NCBI GenBank assembly: GCA_028622995.1
Contig: JAJQJQ010000014.1
Span: 3,968,001-4,032,000, forward strand
Length of the DNA stretch: 64,000 nucleotides
Source of the DNA: Panagrolaimus kolymaensis
Taxonomy: Eukaryota; Nematoda; Chromadorea; Rhabditida; Panagrolaimidae
Reading direction: 5' to 3'
Made by a program: the position numbers and the translations under genes. Shown here piece after piece: positions 34,700-46,191 of the stretch (positions are counted from its first letter, which is position 1; each line of letters begins with the position of its first letter). The notes under the pieces are model-generated. The model saw nothing but the letters and a program-made list of their open reading frames with translations, had not been told where the DNA came from and ran no database searches.

Positions 34700-35087
34700 A
34701 GGGATGGTCGGAACTACAGTAACCCTTTTTCCGGAATTGAGCAAATATCGGCGACTAATATCATTTTTTTAAAATTCGGTTTTGTTCATAAATTTTCTTA
34801 CATAATTACCCATCGATTTGTCGAAACAAATCAAAAGATAACCTTTAATTAAAAAAAGTTTCTGATCCTTTTCCGGATAAAATTCCGAGTCTTACTGTAG
34901 CTGAAATTTAACCGGAAAGTCTCAAAAACTTTTTTTAATTAAAAGTTATCTTTTGATTTGTTTCGACAAATCGATGGGTAATTATGTAAGAAAATTTATG
35001 AACAAAACCGAATTTTAAAAAAATGTTATTAGTCGCCGATATTTGCTCAATTCCGGAAAAAGGGTTACTGTAGTTCCGACCATCCCT
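34700..35087. mobile_element. Foldback MITE of 388 bp with 10-bp target-site duplication
   Basis: Two arms of about 162 bp (34700-34861 and 34926-35087) are reverse complements with only a couple of mismatches, starting AGGGATGGTCGGAACTACAG. The 10-bp direct repeat GTTTCGGAAC flanks the element on both sides (34690-34699, 35088-35097). Long arms with a 9-11-bp duplication fit Mutator-like foldback elements; a hAT origin with an 8-bp duplication is the alternative. No coding. Confidence 0.88.
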
Positions 35088-35097
35088 GTTTCGGAAC

Positions 35098-35305
35098 TTG
35101 AAACCATAGTTTTTATTATCTTCAAAAATTTATACCCGGAAAATTACATACTTCTAAAAGCAAATAATTTTTAAGCTCTCATTTTTTAGAAAATAGCCAA
35201 AGAATAAAAAAAAATTTTATAGAAAGTACTTCAATTTCCAGCAATTACATCTAGTCCATCACAAAAACAATTAATCTCAATAATCATGTTAAATAATTTA
35301 TTTAT
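35098..35305. other. Short intergenic region
   Basis: A/T-rich; 3' flank of the fused minus-strand gene. Confidence 0.4.
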
Positions 35306-37987
35306 TTATTTAGATAAGAAAAATAAAAAGCGAGCTTTAAGAAAACTTTTTTTCAGATTTGTTTGTATTATTAATTTTCTAAAGTTCGTAAGAATAGAAG
35401 GTGGAATACCTGATTGAAATTTGATCATGAATTGAGGGTTATCAGGAGCTGCATTCTTCTAAAAAAAATATATTAAGTTTTGAAGTTAAAATTTGAGAAA
35501 ATTTAATTTACTTTAACAAATTCTTCAAAATCATTAAATGCAAAGTGGTCGGTTACATTTCCAATGGAAAAATATTCTAACTTATTTTTAAATGTAACAG
35601 AAACCAATTCGGATGAGGTGGTTTTAGTTGCTTTTAAACCGGATAATCTGAAAATGAAGAAAAAAAATTTTATAAATAAAAAATACAAATTTTTTGGAAA
35701 TACATAAAATATCAAACAGAAGAGACAGACTTGTGAAGCTAAAATAAATAATAATATAAAAGTTGACATGTGATAGTTTATCTGGACTTAACACACAGAC
35801 ACATATGCTTTTTATTTTGAAGTGATAAATTTTTAATTACCCAAAAAGTAACTTACAATAATTTCCTTGCCATAGGTAATAATTCCATGATTTCGACAAA
35901 AGTTGCAAGGTCTCCATTGGAATTTGTAATTTTGCCATGAGTGAAATAAAAAATTTCAACAATTTCTGGATTAGCAATGAATTGGAATTCTTGCCAAGAC
36001 AAACTTTGATGCCACAAATATATAAATCTTGCATCACACCGCCGAATTCGTGGAATTAAAGTGGATAATAAAAATTTGGAGCGCTTTGATGAATAAATTG
36101 AAATTGAATTCACAATTAATAAACGTTGAAATTTGGACGGAAGTTTTTTAATTGATGAAATAGTTAGACTTTGTCCTTGAATATTATTTTTTGTTGTTGA
36201 TTTTTTTTCTTTTTTAATCAAATTATAACAAATTGGTGTTTTTTGAATTATAAATAAATGTTTGCATGATTCAAATAAAGTTCTAAGCATTCGTGGATTT
36301 ATAGTTGCTGAATTAAGGATATAATTAATTATTGGACGAGGCAAAGAAAATTTCTGTGATATATATTCATTAAAAGGATTTTTATTTGATATTGGTGGGT
36401 TTTCAAAAGACTGAAAATTAATTTATTATTTTTTTGAGGGAAAAAGTTTTGGGTTGAAAGAATCTTTCAATGTTTTGATTCCTAATTTTTTAGTTCTTCT
36501 TTTTTTCGCTTTAATAACTTTTGAGAATTTGTCAAAAAAAAATTTAAATTCTCGCAAACAAGAAAATATTGGGCAGAAAAGTGCTGCGATTAATATATCC
36601 AAAAAAAATCAAATATGTTAATTAAAAAACTAAATACCTCTGGAGGAGCAACGGGAACAATTAAAAATGATTCCAATGTTCTAGCATTTTCATAATCAAT
36701 TTCAAAATAAATTCTTAATTGCTCTTGTATAAATAATTTTTTCATTTTATCATCACTTATAAAAAATCGAATATATTTATAAAAAACTTCAAGATAAACC
36801 TATAAATAACAAAATTTCCTATACTTTCTTCATTCATAAATATACATATAACTTACTCTTGGATATCGATGTCTGAGAAAATGCAAATATGATTTCCATA
36901 ACCATTTACAGCAAGGATAAGTAAGAATAAAAATTTCGATATTTTCAATAATAAATTGATTATCATTTGTTTCAATTAATGCAACAAATAATTCACGCAT
37001 AGTTTTTGATGATTGCTTAATCTTTTCCATATCTTTTATAGATTTTTTGCATTTTATATAAATAGATTGTGGAAGAACTTGATCTAAAACTTGTTTTTCA
37101 GAAAAAGAACCAGCTAATTTCCATGACGTCAATAAAAGACTAACCTCCATAAATTTGATAAAAATTTAATATTGTTTGTAAATTTTGATGTGGAAATGTT
37201 AATAAAGTTTTAGTTGATTTTAGGTTAAAAATAATTGTTCCTTCTCGATATTTTTTTGTAAACCCTTCCTGCCATAAATATCCGCAATATCTATTATCAT
37301 TGGATATGTTTACCTTAAAAAAATGTATTGGAAATTCTTTGGTGTTAAAAAAACAATTTCATTCTTTTGAGATAGGTAAAAACCAAAATATAAATAATTT
37401 ATTATTCTATCATAAATTTTTCAGACTATAAACTTAGATTGTTTTTTGGGAGAAAAATAAACTTACTCTATAATATCCTTGACTGCTCCACTGTAAAGTA
37501 GATTTTTCGCCTCTTAAATTAATACTATAAAAATCTAATTTAGCTCGTTTTAAAATTGAATCTTCCGTATAATATCCAGGGAAAACATTCATCTTGTTTT
37601 TAAGTGCATCAAAAAGTCTAAAAATAAAAATGCATATACATATATTTTTTAATTTTTGTTTTTTTTGGTTTCAGATTATAAAAAAATAATTATAAAAACA
37701 AACCTTTTTCGAAAATTCCATATTTGTGGCAAAACTAAATATTTTTTAGCGAATTCATCTATAGCATTCGCGCATTTTATAGGATCATCAGCGATGGAAA
37801 GAAAAAGCAATAAATCATTATAAATTTTACAATATTCTGGATCTAAATTTGTTTTTGAAATTCTTGATGAAATTTTTGGAAGATGATATTCTTTTAATTC
37901 ATTTAAGAATTGGTTATTGTGAGGAGGATAAGGGCAGCGTAAACGTTGCTGAGGTTGAACTTGAAATGGATTGGGAAATCGAAACAT
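35306..37987 (-). CDS. Large fused protein: helical N-terminal half plus nematode F-box-type C-terminal half
   Basis: Eight exons (37987-37704, 37617-37467, 37313-37145, 37113-36857, 36799-36638, 36410-35857, 35647-35512, 35458-35306) join without a frame break to 621 residues; one intron (37144-37114) is only 31 bp. The first half has W-x-x-Y/W-K-x-Y patterns (for example CCKWLWKSYLHF) that could be HAT-like helical repeats; this is weak. From residue about 345 the FSLPRPIINYIL, LFESCKHLF and PICYNLI blocks look like an F-box-type start. Then follow IPRIRRCDARFIYLW, a strand-rich middle, and FEEFVK-KNAAPDNPQFMIKF. This second half has the look of the large nematode F-box families. The internal exon joining the halves has no ATG of its own, so the fusion looks real. 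Confidence 0.6.
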
Positions 37988-38721
37988 TACTAAAAAATAT
38001 TATTTACAATATTATTTTCCTTGGTATTTGAAAAAAAATTTTAATAAGAAAATGTTTAAAAAAAAAGTTAAATTGATGGAGAGAGAAAAATCGATCAAAG
38101 TCACGAATGCTGTTGTTGTTATCTATGGAAATAAAAAAAGATAATTAAGAAAAAAAAGAGTGGGAAAGAGAAATAAGAAATAAAAATAAAAAAAATTTAA
38201 AAATGTTTTTTGAAAACATAAATACATATTTTTCATATGTATATTCAAGAAAAATGGGATGTCTCATTAATTTGCATAAATTCAATAAAATTTTTTCGAA
38301 AAAGATCTTCCTATTGAATCTCGACGACTACAGCAACATCTTTCACGGCATGAAAAGATTTTAAAAATTTTTTTAGATTTAAATCAAATAAAAACTTTGG
38401 CAAAAGCTGCGGTAACCGATGGTAAACTTTGGCAACTTTTTTTTTTTCGCGGATCGGTTGACTTGTTGAAATTGTCAGCTATTATATATATTTTAATTTA
38501 TTTTTAATCCAATAAACTTTTTCCATTAAATAAAATTTTTTTTTAAGAAAAAGAATATTTTTTTTCTTTATAGTTTTTTCCCTGTTTACTTATAGTATAT
38601 TTAAGCTTACTTTATCCTGTTTTATGCCATTTTTACATATAAGCTTTTATCCGAGATTTATGACACGTAAAATACATTTTAATTTAAATCTAATTTTTTA
38701 ACCTTTTTTTCTTTTCAGAAA
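37988..38721. other. Intergenic, no gene seen
   Basis: A/T-rich. It ends in TTTTCAGAA before the ATG at 38722. Confidence 0.5.
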
Positions 38722-40160
38722 ATGCTTCCCCCTAATAAGTCTTTAGTTGGATATATTTCCAGAAAAGAAGGAAATCTTCATTTAATCACAATTAGCGCCA
38801 TTACAGGTGAATTAAGATATCTCTCATTTAATAAAATAGATGATATCGGTGCGTTTCCCACAAACTTGCCAATCCAAGTTAAATTATGATTAAAATGTTT
38901 AATTGTAAGTGATTGTACTTTTCGAACAACAAATACAGAAAATTCGAACAACTTAATTTATTGTCAAAATTTGGATAAAAAATTTAAAAATTTTGGAATT
39001 CCATATTTTTTTATTGATAATACTGTTATGTTATGTACTTCAACATTGTTGGCATCGAAATTGGATGTTAAAATAGACGAAATTATTGTATTTCTTTTTA
39101 TGGAGCCAACATATATTATGTTAAATAAATTTAGTCGAAAAATTGATGGATATGAATATATTGATAAAGTTGATATAACCTATGATAGTATTTACAAAGA
39201 TAATAATAACCTTATTAAAGAAATTCATTCCGTTAAGCATCCATCAAATTATACTATTGTCGAAGTAGGAAATTTAACACACGATGCTAAAACTATGCTT
39301 AATTTAGTGAAAACTAAAATTCTTAAAGAACATAGCTTTATTACAGTTGACGGGGCACCCTATTTACCAAAGGCGTTAAATGAAATTGGAAAATACATAT
39401 GTGATTCTTCAAATAACCAATATCATATTAAACCTTTTTTACATGAAATTATGTTTATTAATATCACCCCAAGCCAAGATTCCGAAATAATTTTAAGAAC
39501 TGAAATGCACCAAAATTTACCATTACAAAAATCAACTATTATTCCAAGAACCGTCAAATCGTTTTATGTAAGTAGTGTTTATGGAAATAGCTCGTCACAC
39601 CCATAGTTTTAATATATGTAAAAAAAATTTTAGGTTCATAACGTTCACCATAAAGATGGATGTAAACTTATTTCCGAAACTAAACCAATCACAAATTGTC
39701 ATCAAATTAAAATTACACTTGAAATTGATATTAATTATATTGTTTCAATCCATCAAGAACCAATAATTTTAAATGAAATTTTAACATTGGAACAAGATTT
39801 AACCAAATTAGTTCCATCAAAAATTCCAATAATTGTTTTCTTTGAAAGAATATAAAAAACTCAACCAAATAAAAGTTTTTCAGATTTACTAGAAATTATG
39901 TCAATGTTTCAAAATCCAATCGTAGAGGATCCAAAATGGAAATTTAAAATCACCAAAAACCCAGAACATCCACTTTTGATTGAATTTGAAAATTATGATG
40001 GAAAGCGACAGGCTTCACCACCAACTTTTTTAATGGCGCTCATTTTAAAATCACATATCAAAGTCATTAAAAGTGAAATGGGTAAAAAACCAAAAGAAAT
40101 TGGATTTAAATTTTTTGGAAGAAATGATTTCACTAAAAATGAAAGACGCCGAATTCGAAG
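38722..40160 (+). pseudogene. Decayed second copy of the Hsp70-related gene
   Basis: Exon 1 (38722-39567) and exon 2 (39634-39855) align with those of the 32643 gene at the same splice positions. An in-frame TGA interrupts exon 1 at 38887-38889 (aligned with a Ser/Met position in the intact copy). After IIVFFERI a TAA ends exon 2, and the following GC-donor intron, the short third exon and their splice sites are missing. The last exon (from 39884) is present up to ERRRIR and then runs into unrelated sequence antisense to the 40185-40808 gene. Three separate lesions make a working product unlikely. Confidence 0.78.
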
Positions 40161-40184
40161 CCCAAATCCTAGTGGAAGCTACCA

Positions 40185-40808
40185 TCATTCATGTACATAC
40201 GGAATAGGTTTACATGCATGTTGATTTTGGTTCATTTGAATATATTCTTCTTTCCCGTTTAGACTTCCAAACATTTTAGCACTAACATATTTATTGAATT
40301 GTCTGCAATTTTTACAGCAATACCTTTTACTTCTTTCAACCCATGTATATTCATATACAAATTTTTTTGTTTCGTCAGTAAAGACCACTAATCTTTCGAC
40401 CATTTTTCCAGAAATTAAAATATTAAAATTTAAATAATAATTGGATTTAATAATTTTCTTAGCATTTTTTGAAGACAAAATGAGTTGATGAAGGGTTTCA
40501 TTGATGACGATGCCTTTGCAGAATTCATTTTCTTTACTAAAACAAGAAAAAATAAATTTAGAATTTCTTGGAGAGTTGACGCCATGATAATCAATTTCGA
40601 CATTTTTAATAAAATGACATCGTTTCACGAGATTTTTAGTGGAAGAATTAATGGTTGTAAAACATTTCAAAGTTTGAGGATCACAAATTTCTGCGAATCG
40701 TCGTTGACAAACATATGGAAGAGTTGGAAAATCAAAAGTTTCTTCTGGAAATATTTTTCGTTTGAGATTTTGGGATTTATTAGTTTCAAATGATTCCATG
40801 GCAGCCAT
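40185..40808 (-). CDS. F-box-like protein with C-terminal zinc-binding motif, paralog 1
   Basis: A single-exon ORF of 207 residues. After a Lys/Arg start, FDFPTLPYVCQRRFAEI-DPQTL-CF (residues 20-46) followed by NLVKRCHFI resembles an F-box (LP, then helical KRC). Residues 60-150 form a variable strand-rich region with a conserved ENEFCKGI block. The C-terminus has a C-C-x-x-C pattern then H-x-C (CCKNC...HAC), which resembles FLYWCH-type zinc fingers. Two paralogs (58776-59408, 60011-60703) share the whole layout. Proteins of this shape could recruit targets to an SCF ubiquitin ligase; that is inference. The ATG lies shortly after a TATTAAAG acceptor-like site. Confidence 0.7.
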   Translation of the reverse strand: MAAMESFETNKSQNLKRKIFPEETFDFPTLPYVCQRRFAEICDPQTLKCFTTINSSTKNLVKRCHFIKNVEIDYHGVNSPRNSKFIFSCFSKENEFCKGIVINETLHQLILSSKNAKKIIKSNYYLNFNILISGKMVERLVVFTDETKKFVYEYTWVERSKRYCCKNCRQFNKYVSAKMFGSLNGKEEYIQMNQNQHACKPIPYVHE

Positions 40809-41733
40809 AATCCGACAATCACTTTAATAAAAAAATATATATTCTTTTCTCAAAGCCAAAACTAATTTATATTATTGAAAGAATGAAAAACAAAATTTTG
40901 AGGTCGCTAAAATCTCTGCAAACAAACCATTCTTATTTTTCAAGTGATCGCCTAAGATACAACTTTAATTATTTTTACAAAATTAGAAATGACCTTTTTT
41001 ATTTTAACTCTTTTTTTTTTTGCTTTGGCCCTCGTGGATTTGAGGTCATCTGCAGTGAAAATTAGTTGGAATAAATCGATTCTATGAAGGTTCGTAGCTT
41101 GACCTCTATGTATGTGCAATAAAAATCCAAGCGCACATTTTTGGTTTCTTGCCTCGGATTTACTAACGCTTGAAACATGGACTTGGATTGATGGAAATGT
41201 CATTACTTTTATTTATTTGATGTGATACCTTACATTCCTGCTTTTAAAAATCATTTCGATTGTTTCTTAAATATAATAATAAGAAATGGGTTTCAAACAA
41301 AAATCTTTTGAAATTTTATTTAAAATTTTTTTAAATAATATAAAGTTATAAAATATGAAGAAGAAATAAACGCGTAATTACTTATTAGTATTAAAAAGTA
41401 CTGTACATAATAAAAACATTAAACATAAAAATCATTAAAATAATATGAAAATTCATAGTTGGCAGGCATCATTGTATGGAGGCATGACGATCGATTTTAA
41501 TCTGATCTTGCATGGCCTAAAATTGACGTTTATAAAAATTATGATTAAAAGGATGAAAAAAAAAAAGATTTTTTTAAGCTTATTAGCTGCTTGTAAATTA
41601 GAGAAATTTTTAAAAAACTTAAGATATTTGATAGTTATTTTTTGCTAACGCTTTTGAAGCCATAAAAAAAGTATCAAAATTTAGGTTAGTGATTTTGGTT
41701 GGGTTTAAAAATTCTTTCAGAGAGTACTCATCG
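40809..41733. other. Intergenic, no gene seen
   Basis: Minus-strand ORF at 40952-41203 and plus-strand ORF at 40883-41065 overlap in antisense, and neither has recognisable content. Confidence 0.45.
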
Positions 41734-42280
41734 TTACTTTTTGTTTTTTTTTCTTTGTTTTTCCCTTAGTATTCCATTAAATTGCTGCTGCTTACCTGTT
41801 GCTCGTTGATGTGTTCCTCCACCTTGTTGTACGCCAGCGGCGGCTCCACGTTTAGTAACAAAATACCAAATGACTGCACCAGCAATTCCAATATAAACAA
41901 ACCATTTCATTACAAATGTAATTGCTGACATTAATAATCCTTTCAATACCATATGAATGCCTTCACCCGCAATTTTCTTTGCATCATCAACATAATCATG
42001 TTTTTCTTGATCATGATTTTTGTGAGGATGGTCATGATGAAGATTGTGTTCATGATTTTCGTCCTTTGCTTTATGTGAAACCTAAAATTTCCATCTCATT
42101 TTTAAATTTTTTGAAGCATTTGAAAGAAAAATAAAGAAGCGTACATATTTGCAACTTTTTTACCTATTGTTGCTAGATTTGCGCTTGGAAACTAAAAAAA
42201 CTGTTGAAACTCACCGCTACAGCAATAACAAAAATAAGAAGCAAAAATGTTAAACGCAATATTTGTTTTGATGAATACAT
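41734..42280 (-). CDS. His-rich secretory or single-pass membrane protein
   Basis: Two exons (42280-42215, 42081-41734) encode 137 residues. A signal peptide (1-22, LTFLLLIFVIAVA) is followed by a histidine cluster HEHNLHHDHPHKNHDQEKH (about 30-48) able to bind metal. Then come an amphipathic stretch, a transmembrane helix (WFVYIGIAGAVIWYF), and a short Gly/Gln/Lys-rich tail. Predicted topology: His-rich region outside or luminal, tail cytosolic. It resembles in style the His-rich gene at 45809-46191. No named family is recognised. A role in zinc or copper handling is only suggested by composition. Confidence 0.65.
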
Positions 42281-43797
42281 TTTAATTTATTAACACCAAC
42301 AACGGCTTTTAATTGTAAAATAATAAAAATAAATATCTAAAAGTATGAGAATTAGAAGTAAATTTAAATGATTTTTTCTAAGGAAAAACAGAAAAAGCGA
42401 AAAAAACGACTTTTTTTTAAATCAAAAAATAAACGAAATAAAAAAGAGAAGGAAGGAAAAAATAAAAACAACACGTGTGACGACGCCCCTCAGCAACCAA
42501 ACATCTATCTTGCCCTTTTGAAAATTGTTTACGACTTTGTTTTTGTTGTTTGTTTGTTTCGATGCAGAAAAAGAAAGAGAGAGAGAAAAAAGAAAACAAA
42601 GCGGCTGGTTTTCTTTCCTCATTTCTTTTTCTGCAATGTCGAAAGGAAAGAAAAACATCCAATAACAAAAAAAGAAGGAAAAAAAGGAGGAACAAAAATG
42701 AACACCAATAGTAATCAAAAAACAATACATAAAACACAAACAAATATCTATATATGTGTGCACTGAAAAATCCAATATTTTAGTTGGTTTATTTTATAAA
42801 CCAAAGACCAATAACGATTAAAAAAAATTTTTGATTGCTTTTTTGGGATAAAATAACTCTCTATTCTAGATAATGAAAAAATTGACAATAATAAGAAAAT
42901 AATTAAGAACAACAAAAATACGGTTCAAAGATTGAAACTGATAGATTTCAACTAATTTTTTTTATCCAAATTTTTATATAAAGTTTTTTTTCGAAAACTT
43001 TGGCATTTTTTAAAACAATAAAGTGAGATGCGTTCACTTTCTCCATTTGTCGTTCATCCTTCACTTTTTTCTTGTTATGCATGAGAATGACCGACACGAC
43101 ACACGCATACTAAAAATAGCAGCTAGGAAGTTAAAATTCGAGAAGAAGAAGAAAATTTTAGTTTATTCATCGATTTTTTCACTTTCATTTTTTGAATATT
43201 TTAAATTTCGTTTCTCTAATTTTGTTTAAATTTATTTTAAATTATAACAAAGGATAAAGAATTTAAAAACTTTCCTTTAATGTAAAGTAAAAAGTACCCC
43301 ATGAATGTTCACTCAAGTATGTAGCTCAAAAAAAATATTAAAAATGCTTTAAATCAACAATAATGGTTTTGTATATGGATTATACAATTTAAGTGAAATA
43401 ACTATGAATCAATGGGCTTTAATTATCAAAAAAATAAATGGAGAAATTTAGAAAAAAAATAAACTGGAACAACACATAAAGAAAAATTAAAGAAATACTT
43501 CTTTTTTTTCAAACTATTTTTTGCAAATAAAAAAGTAATTTATTTCAAACATTTTACAAATTTTCCAAAATTTATTTTATGAGCCATTCGTTGTTGGAAA
43601 AAATAAATAATTGAATTTTATGTTTAACAAAATTAAAAGGCATAAAAACTTCGATCAAAAGGCTTTGAAACAAATTTTCTTTATGGTGAAGCAAAAAACT
43701 GGTAAGTTATAAATTATATGACGAATTTATTTTTATATAAAAAAAAGAATAGAATCAAATCCGCAGAAAAGAAATTTATGTAAATTTTTTATTTATT
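42281..43797. other. Intergenic, no gene seen
   Basis: ORFs on both strands at 42368-42775 are mutual antisense shadows of one low-complexity tract. The ORF at 43023-43229 is short and without motifs. Confidence 0.5.
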
Positions 43798-45141
43798 TTA
43801 ACATTTGAATTTACGAATGGGGCCTTTTACAAGATATTTCAAATCATCTGCTCCAACAACATCTCCATAATGTAATTGCGAATTTTGACAATAAAGGGCA
43901 TAACCATTTTTATCAAGTTCTATATAAATTTCTAAACAAGATTCCATCGTAATTTTTCCAAGTAAAAACCATTCTAAACCAGAAAAATGCCACCCCAAAA
44001 TGTTAATCACGCTATGAGATTTTTGAATTTGAAATCTAACAACAGCCGTATTTGGGCAAAAGCTTTTACGTAATTCATATTCGATCACTTCATTATCCGC
44101 AATTGAAGTATTGTGAATCATAAGTTTGAATGTTTTGACATTTATATTTTTTAATGGCTTGAAAGTTGTGAAATTTAATGGGAAATTTGATTTAAAAAAA
44201 TTAATAAATTTTTCGTCGCAATAAATATTTGAAATTATTGGCTCGTGTTCTGGAGCGACCACCGATAATTGAAATTTGTTTGGTGTTTTGGTATTTATTG
44301 AAGTCCATTGTCCACCATATTTTACAGATTTAATAAAACCACTTTCATGAAAAATATAATTTATTTCTTCATTATTTATCCATAAAGTATAATTTTTATC
44401 AAATTTGCTGCTAAGAGTTACATTCATAATTTGTCCAGGAATTATTTCTTTATTCAAATTTATACTTCCATAAACTTTCATTTTACTATCACTCAAACAT
44501 ATTTTCGTCATCGAATTTATTAAATCAAAAGTAAATTTGTATTTTTGTATTTCAGTATAGTAATTTTCATAAAGTTTATATTCAATCCAAACATTTTTAG
44601 TATAATTAAAAGTTTGACCAATAAATTCAAATCTTTCACCATTTAAAGAATTTTCTAAACTTTGAATTTGATTTGTAAAAATTATGTTAGGGATTTTTGG
44701 TTTTCTCAAACTTGGCCATAATAAATTATCAAAAGATACAGGTTTTTTATATATTTTTGATGAGTTTTGACCCAAATAAACTTTAGAAACATTCTCATTA
44801 CATAAAGACGTGTTACATGTTGCAAAAGATAGTAAACTAACATTTTGAATTGGTTTAAATGATTTAACTATACTCAAGGGATCGGAATCGTCCTAAAAAA
44901 ATTTAAGAAAGATTTATAAATTTGTTAGATCACAAAAAAATATATATTTACTAACATAGCAAGTAGTAGCTCCATAACTCAGACAAGCTGTCTGAAATGC
45001 AATACATATTCCTGTAGGGCAATCAATTTGAGGAAAATCCGATGCTGTGCCATTACTTTCGCCATGATAACATTGAAATTTTGTAAATACTTGAATAAAA
45101 AAATGTAAAATAATTATTGCTAAAATATAATTAAAGTACAT
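43798..45141 (-). CDS. Secreted protein with Ly6-like N-terminus and galectin-like domain
   Basis: Two exons (45141-44956, 44892-43798) encode 426 residues. A signal peptide (about 1-20) leads into a Cys-rich Ly6-like block (FQCYHG, CPTGICIAF, CLSYG, C...CNTSLCN, about 24-90). A middle region follows whose IPGQIMNVTL, YTLWINNEEINYIFHES and SVKYGGQW pattern resembles a divergent galectin sheet. A C-terminal module follows with VIEYELRKSFCP-x-x-VVRFQI, WHFSGLEWF and a terminal Cys. The classical galectin sugar residues are not apparent. The C-terminal module is also found as a fragment at 48741-48986. No exact family match is recalled; extracellular binding is the safest description. Confidence 0.62.
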
Positions 45142-45743
45142 CAAAGCAAAATAAAAATAGGTACAACAAAATAAATAAATAAATAAAAAAGGATAAAAAA
45201 AATGTATGTATTAAATCCGATTATAGCCTGTGTCCAATTTTTTACTACAAATTTTATAAATACATTATTGCATTCAAAGTTGGGTACCAAATGTTTGATT
45301 ATCCTATACAAACATTCATTAAAACGTCATTTTTAATTGCTCTTTTTATTTTTTGAATTTTTACTTTGTTTTTAAACCAATAATCAAAAATTAAACAGAA
45401 TAATAGATTGCGGAGTTACAAAATGACAAGTGAGAGAACGGTAAAGTCAAAAAAAAGAAAACAATTTTAAAGTTTCATTTCTTTTTTTCGCATGGACAGA
45501 ATTTTTCTTTAATTATGAAACTGCATTTTTATTATTATTGTCGCAAGTTTCTATTCGGTGAAGAGATGCTGCGCTTGCGGTTAACTACATAAAGGTAATT
45601 AGAAAATAGTCATGCATGGAACAAAAGAAAAATGGCCAAATTCAAGAAAAGTAAATAGTAAGTTAATTGTTGACAAAGAATTTGGTGTTGATCAAAAAAA
45701 AGTTTTGAAACTAGTTTGATTTTGTCAACAAAAAAAAGAAAGG
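45142..45743. other. Intergenic, divergent promoters
   Basis: A/T-rich sequence between the minus-strand Ly6/galectin-like gene and the plus-strand His-rich gene. Confidence 0.5.
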
Positions 45744-45750
45744 TATAAAA
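45744..45750 (+). promoter_or_regulatory. TATA box of the His-rich peptide gene
   Basis: TATAAAA, 59 bp upstream of the ATG at 45809. Confidence 0.5.
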
Positions 45751-45808
45751 ACTTAAGATTTTAGAGAAAATCAACAACTTTTTTAAGTTTTTCTTAATAT
45801 TTCAAATA

Positions 45809-46191
45809 ATGAAGCTCTCGTTAGTGTTACTTTTCCTTGTTTGCATAGCTGCTGTGACTTTTGCTGGACCGTAAGCTTTTATATTTTTCCATTTAAATAT
45901 ATATTTATATTTATTACCCATTTTTTTAGTTTGGGCCATCAAAGTCGTGAAAAGCGCTTTTTATTTGGTTTATTTGGACATAGTCATGAACATCATCATC
46001 ATGACGACCACCATCATGGACATTATAACAGTCATGAAGATCACCATCATCATGGTGGTAGCCATTGGTTAGCTAAACGGGATATGATGCATCATGGTGG
46101 AGGACATAATATGGATCAGGGACATCACAATATGGATCATCAAGGCGGTGGAAATATGCATCATGGAGGTGGTAATCATCATATGGCCTAA
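45809..46191 (+). CDS. Histidine/glycine-rich secreted peptide precursor
   Basis: Two exons (45809-45870, 45930-46191) encode 107 residues. A signal peptide (1-19) is followed by dibasic REKR and LAKR sites that would release FLFGLFGHSHEHHHHDDHHH-type and MHHGGG-type peptides. About a third of the mature part is His, with many Gly. Such precursors resemble nematode antimicrobial or neuropeptide-like families in layout, and the His clusters suggest Zn2+/Cu2+ binding. It has its own TATA box, and the AATAAA signals downstream are close. It shares its style with the His-rich gene at 41734-42280 but lacks a transmembrane segment. Confidence 0.8.

Noticed and set aside
36030..36060. Shared 14-mer GCCGAATTCGTGG between the fused gene and the Hsp70-related exons
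   Set aside because: Different reading frame and strand, flanks unrelated; taken as coincidence.
40952..41203. 83-residue minus-strand ORF
   Set aside because: No family, no splice signals, and antisense to a plus-strand ORF of equal weakness.
42368..42775. 132-, 108- and 117-residue ORFs on both strands
   Set aside because: Mutual shadows of a Lys/Phe simple-sequence region; no exon structure.
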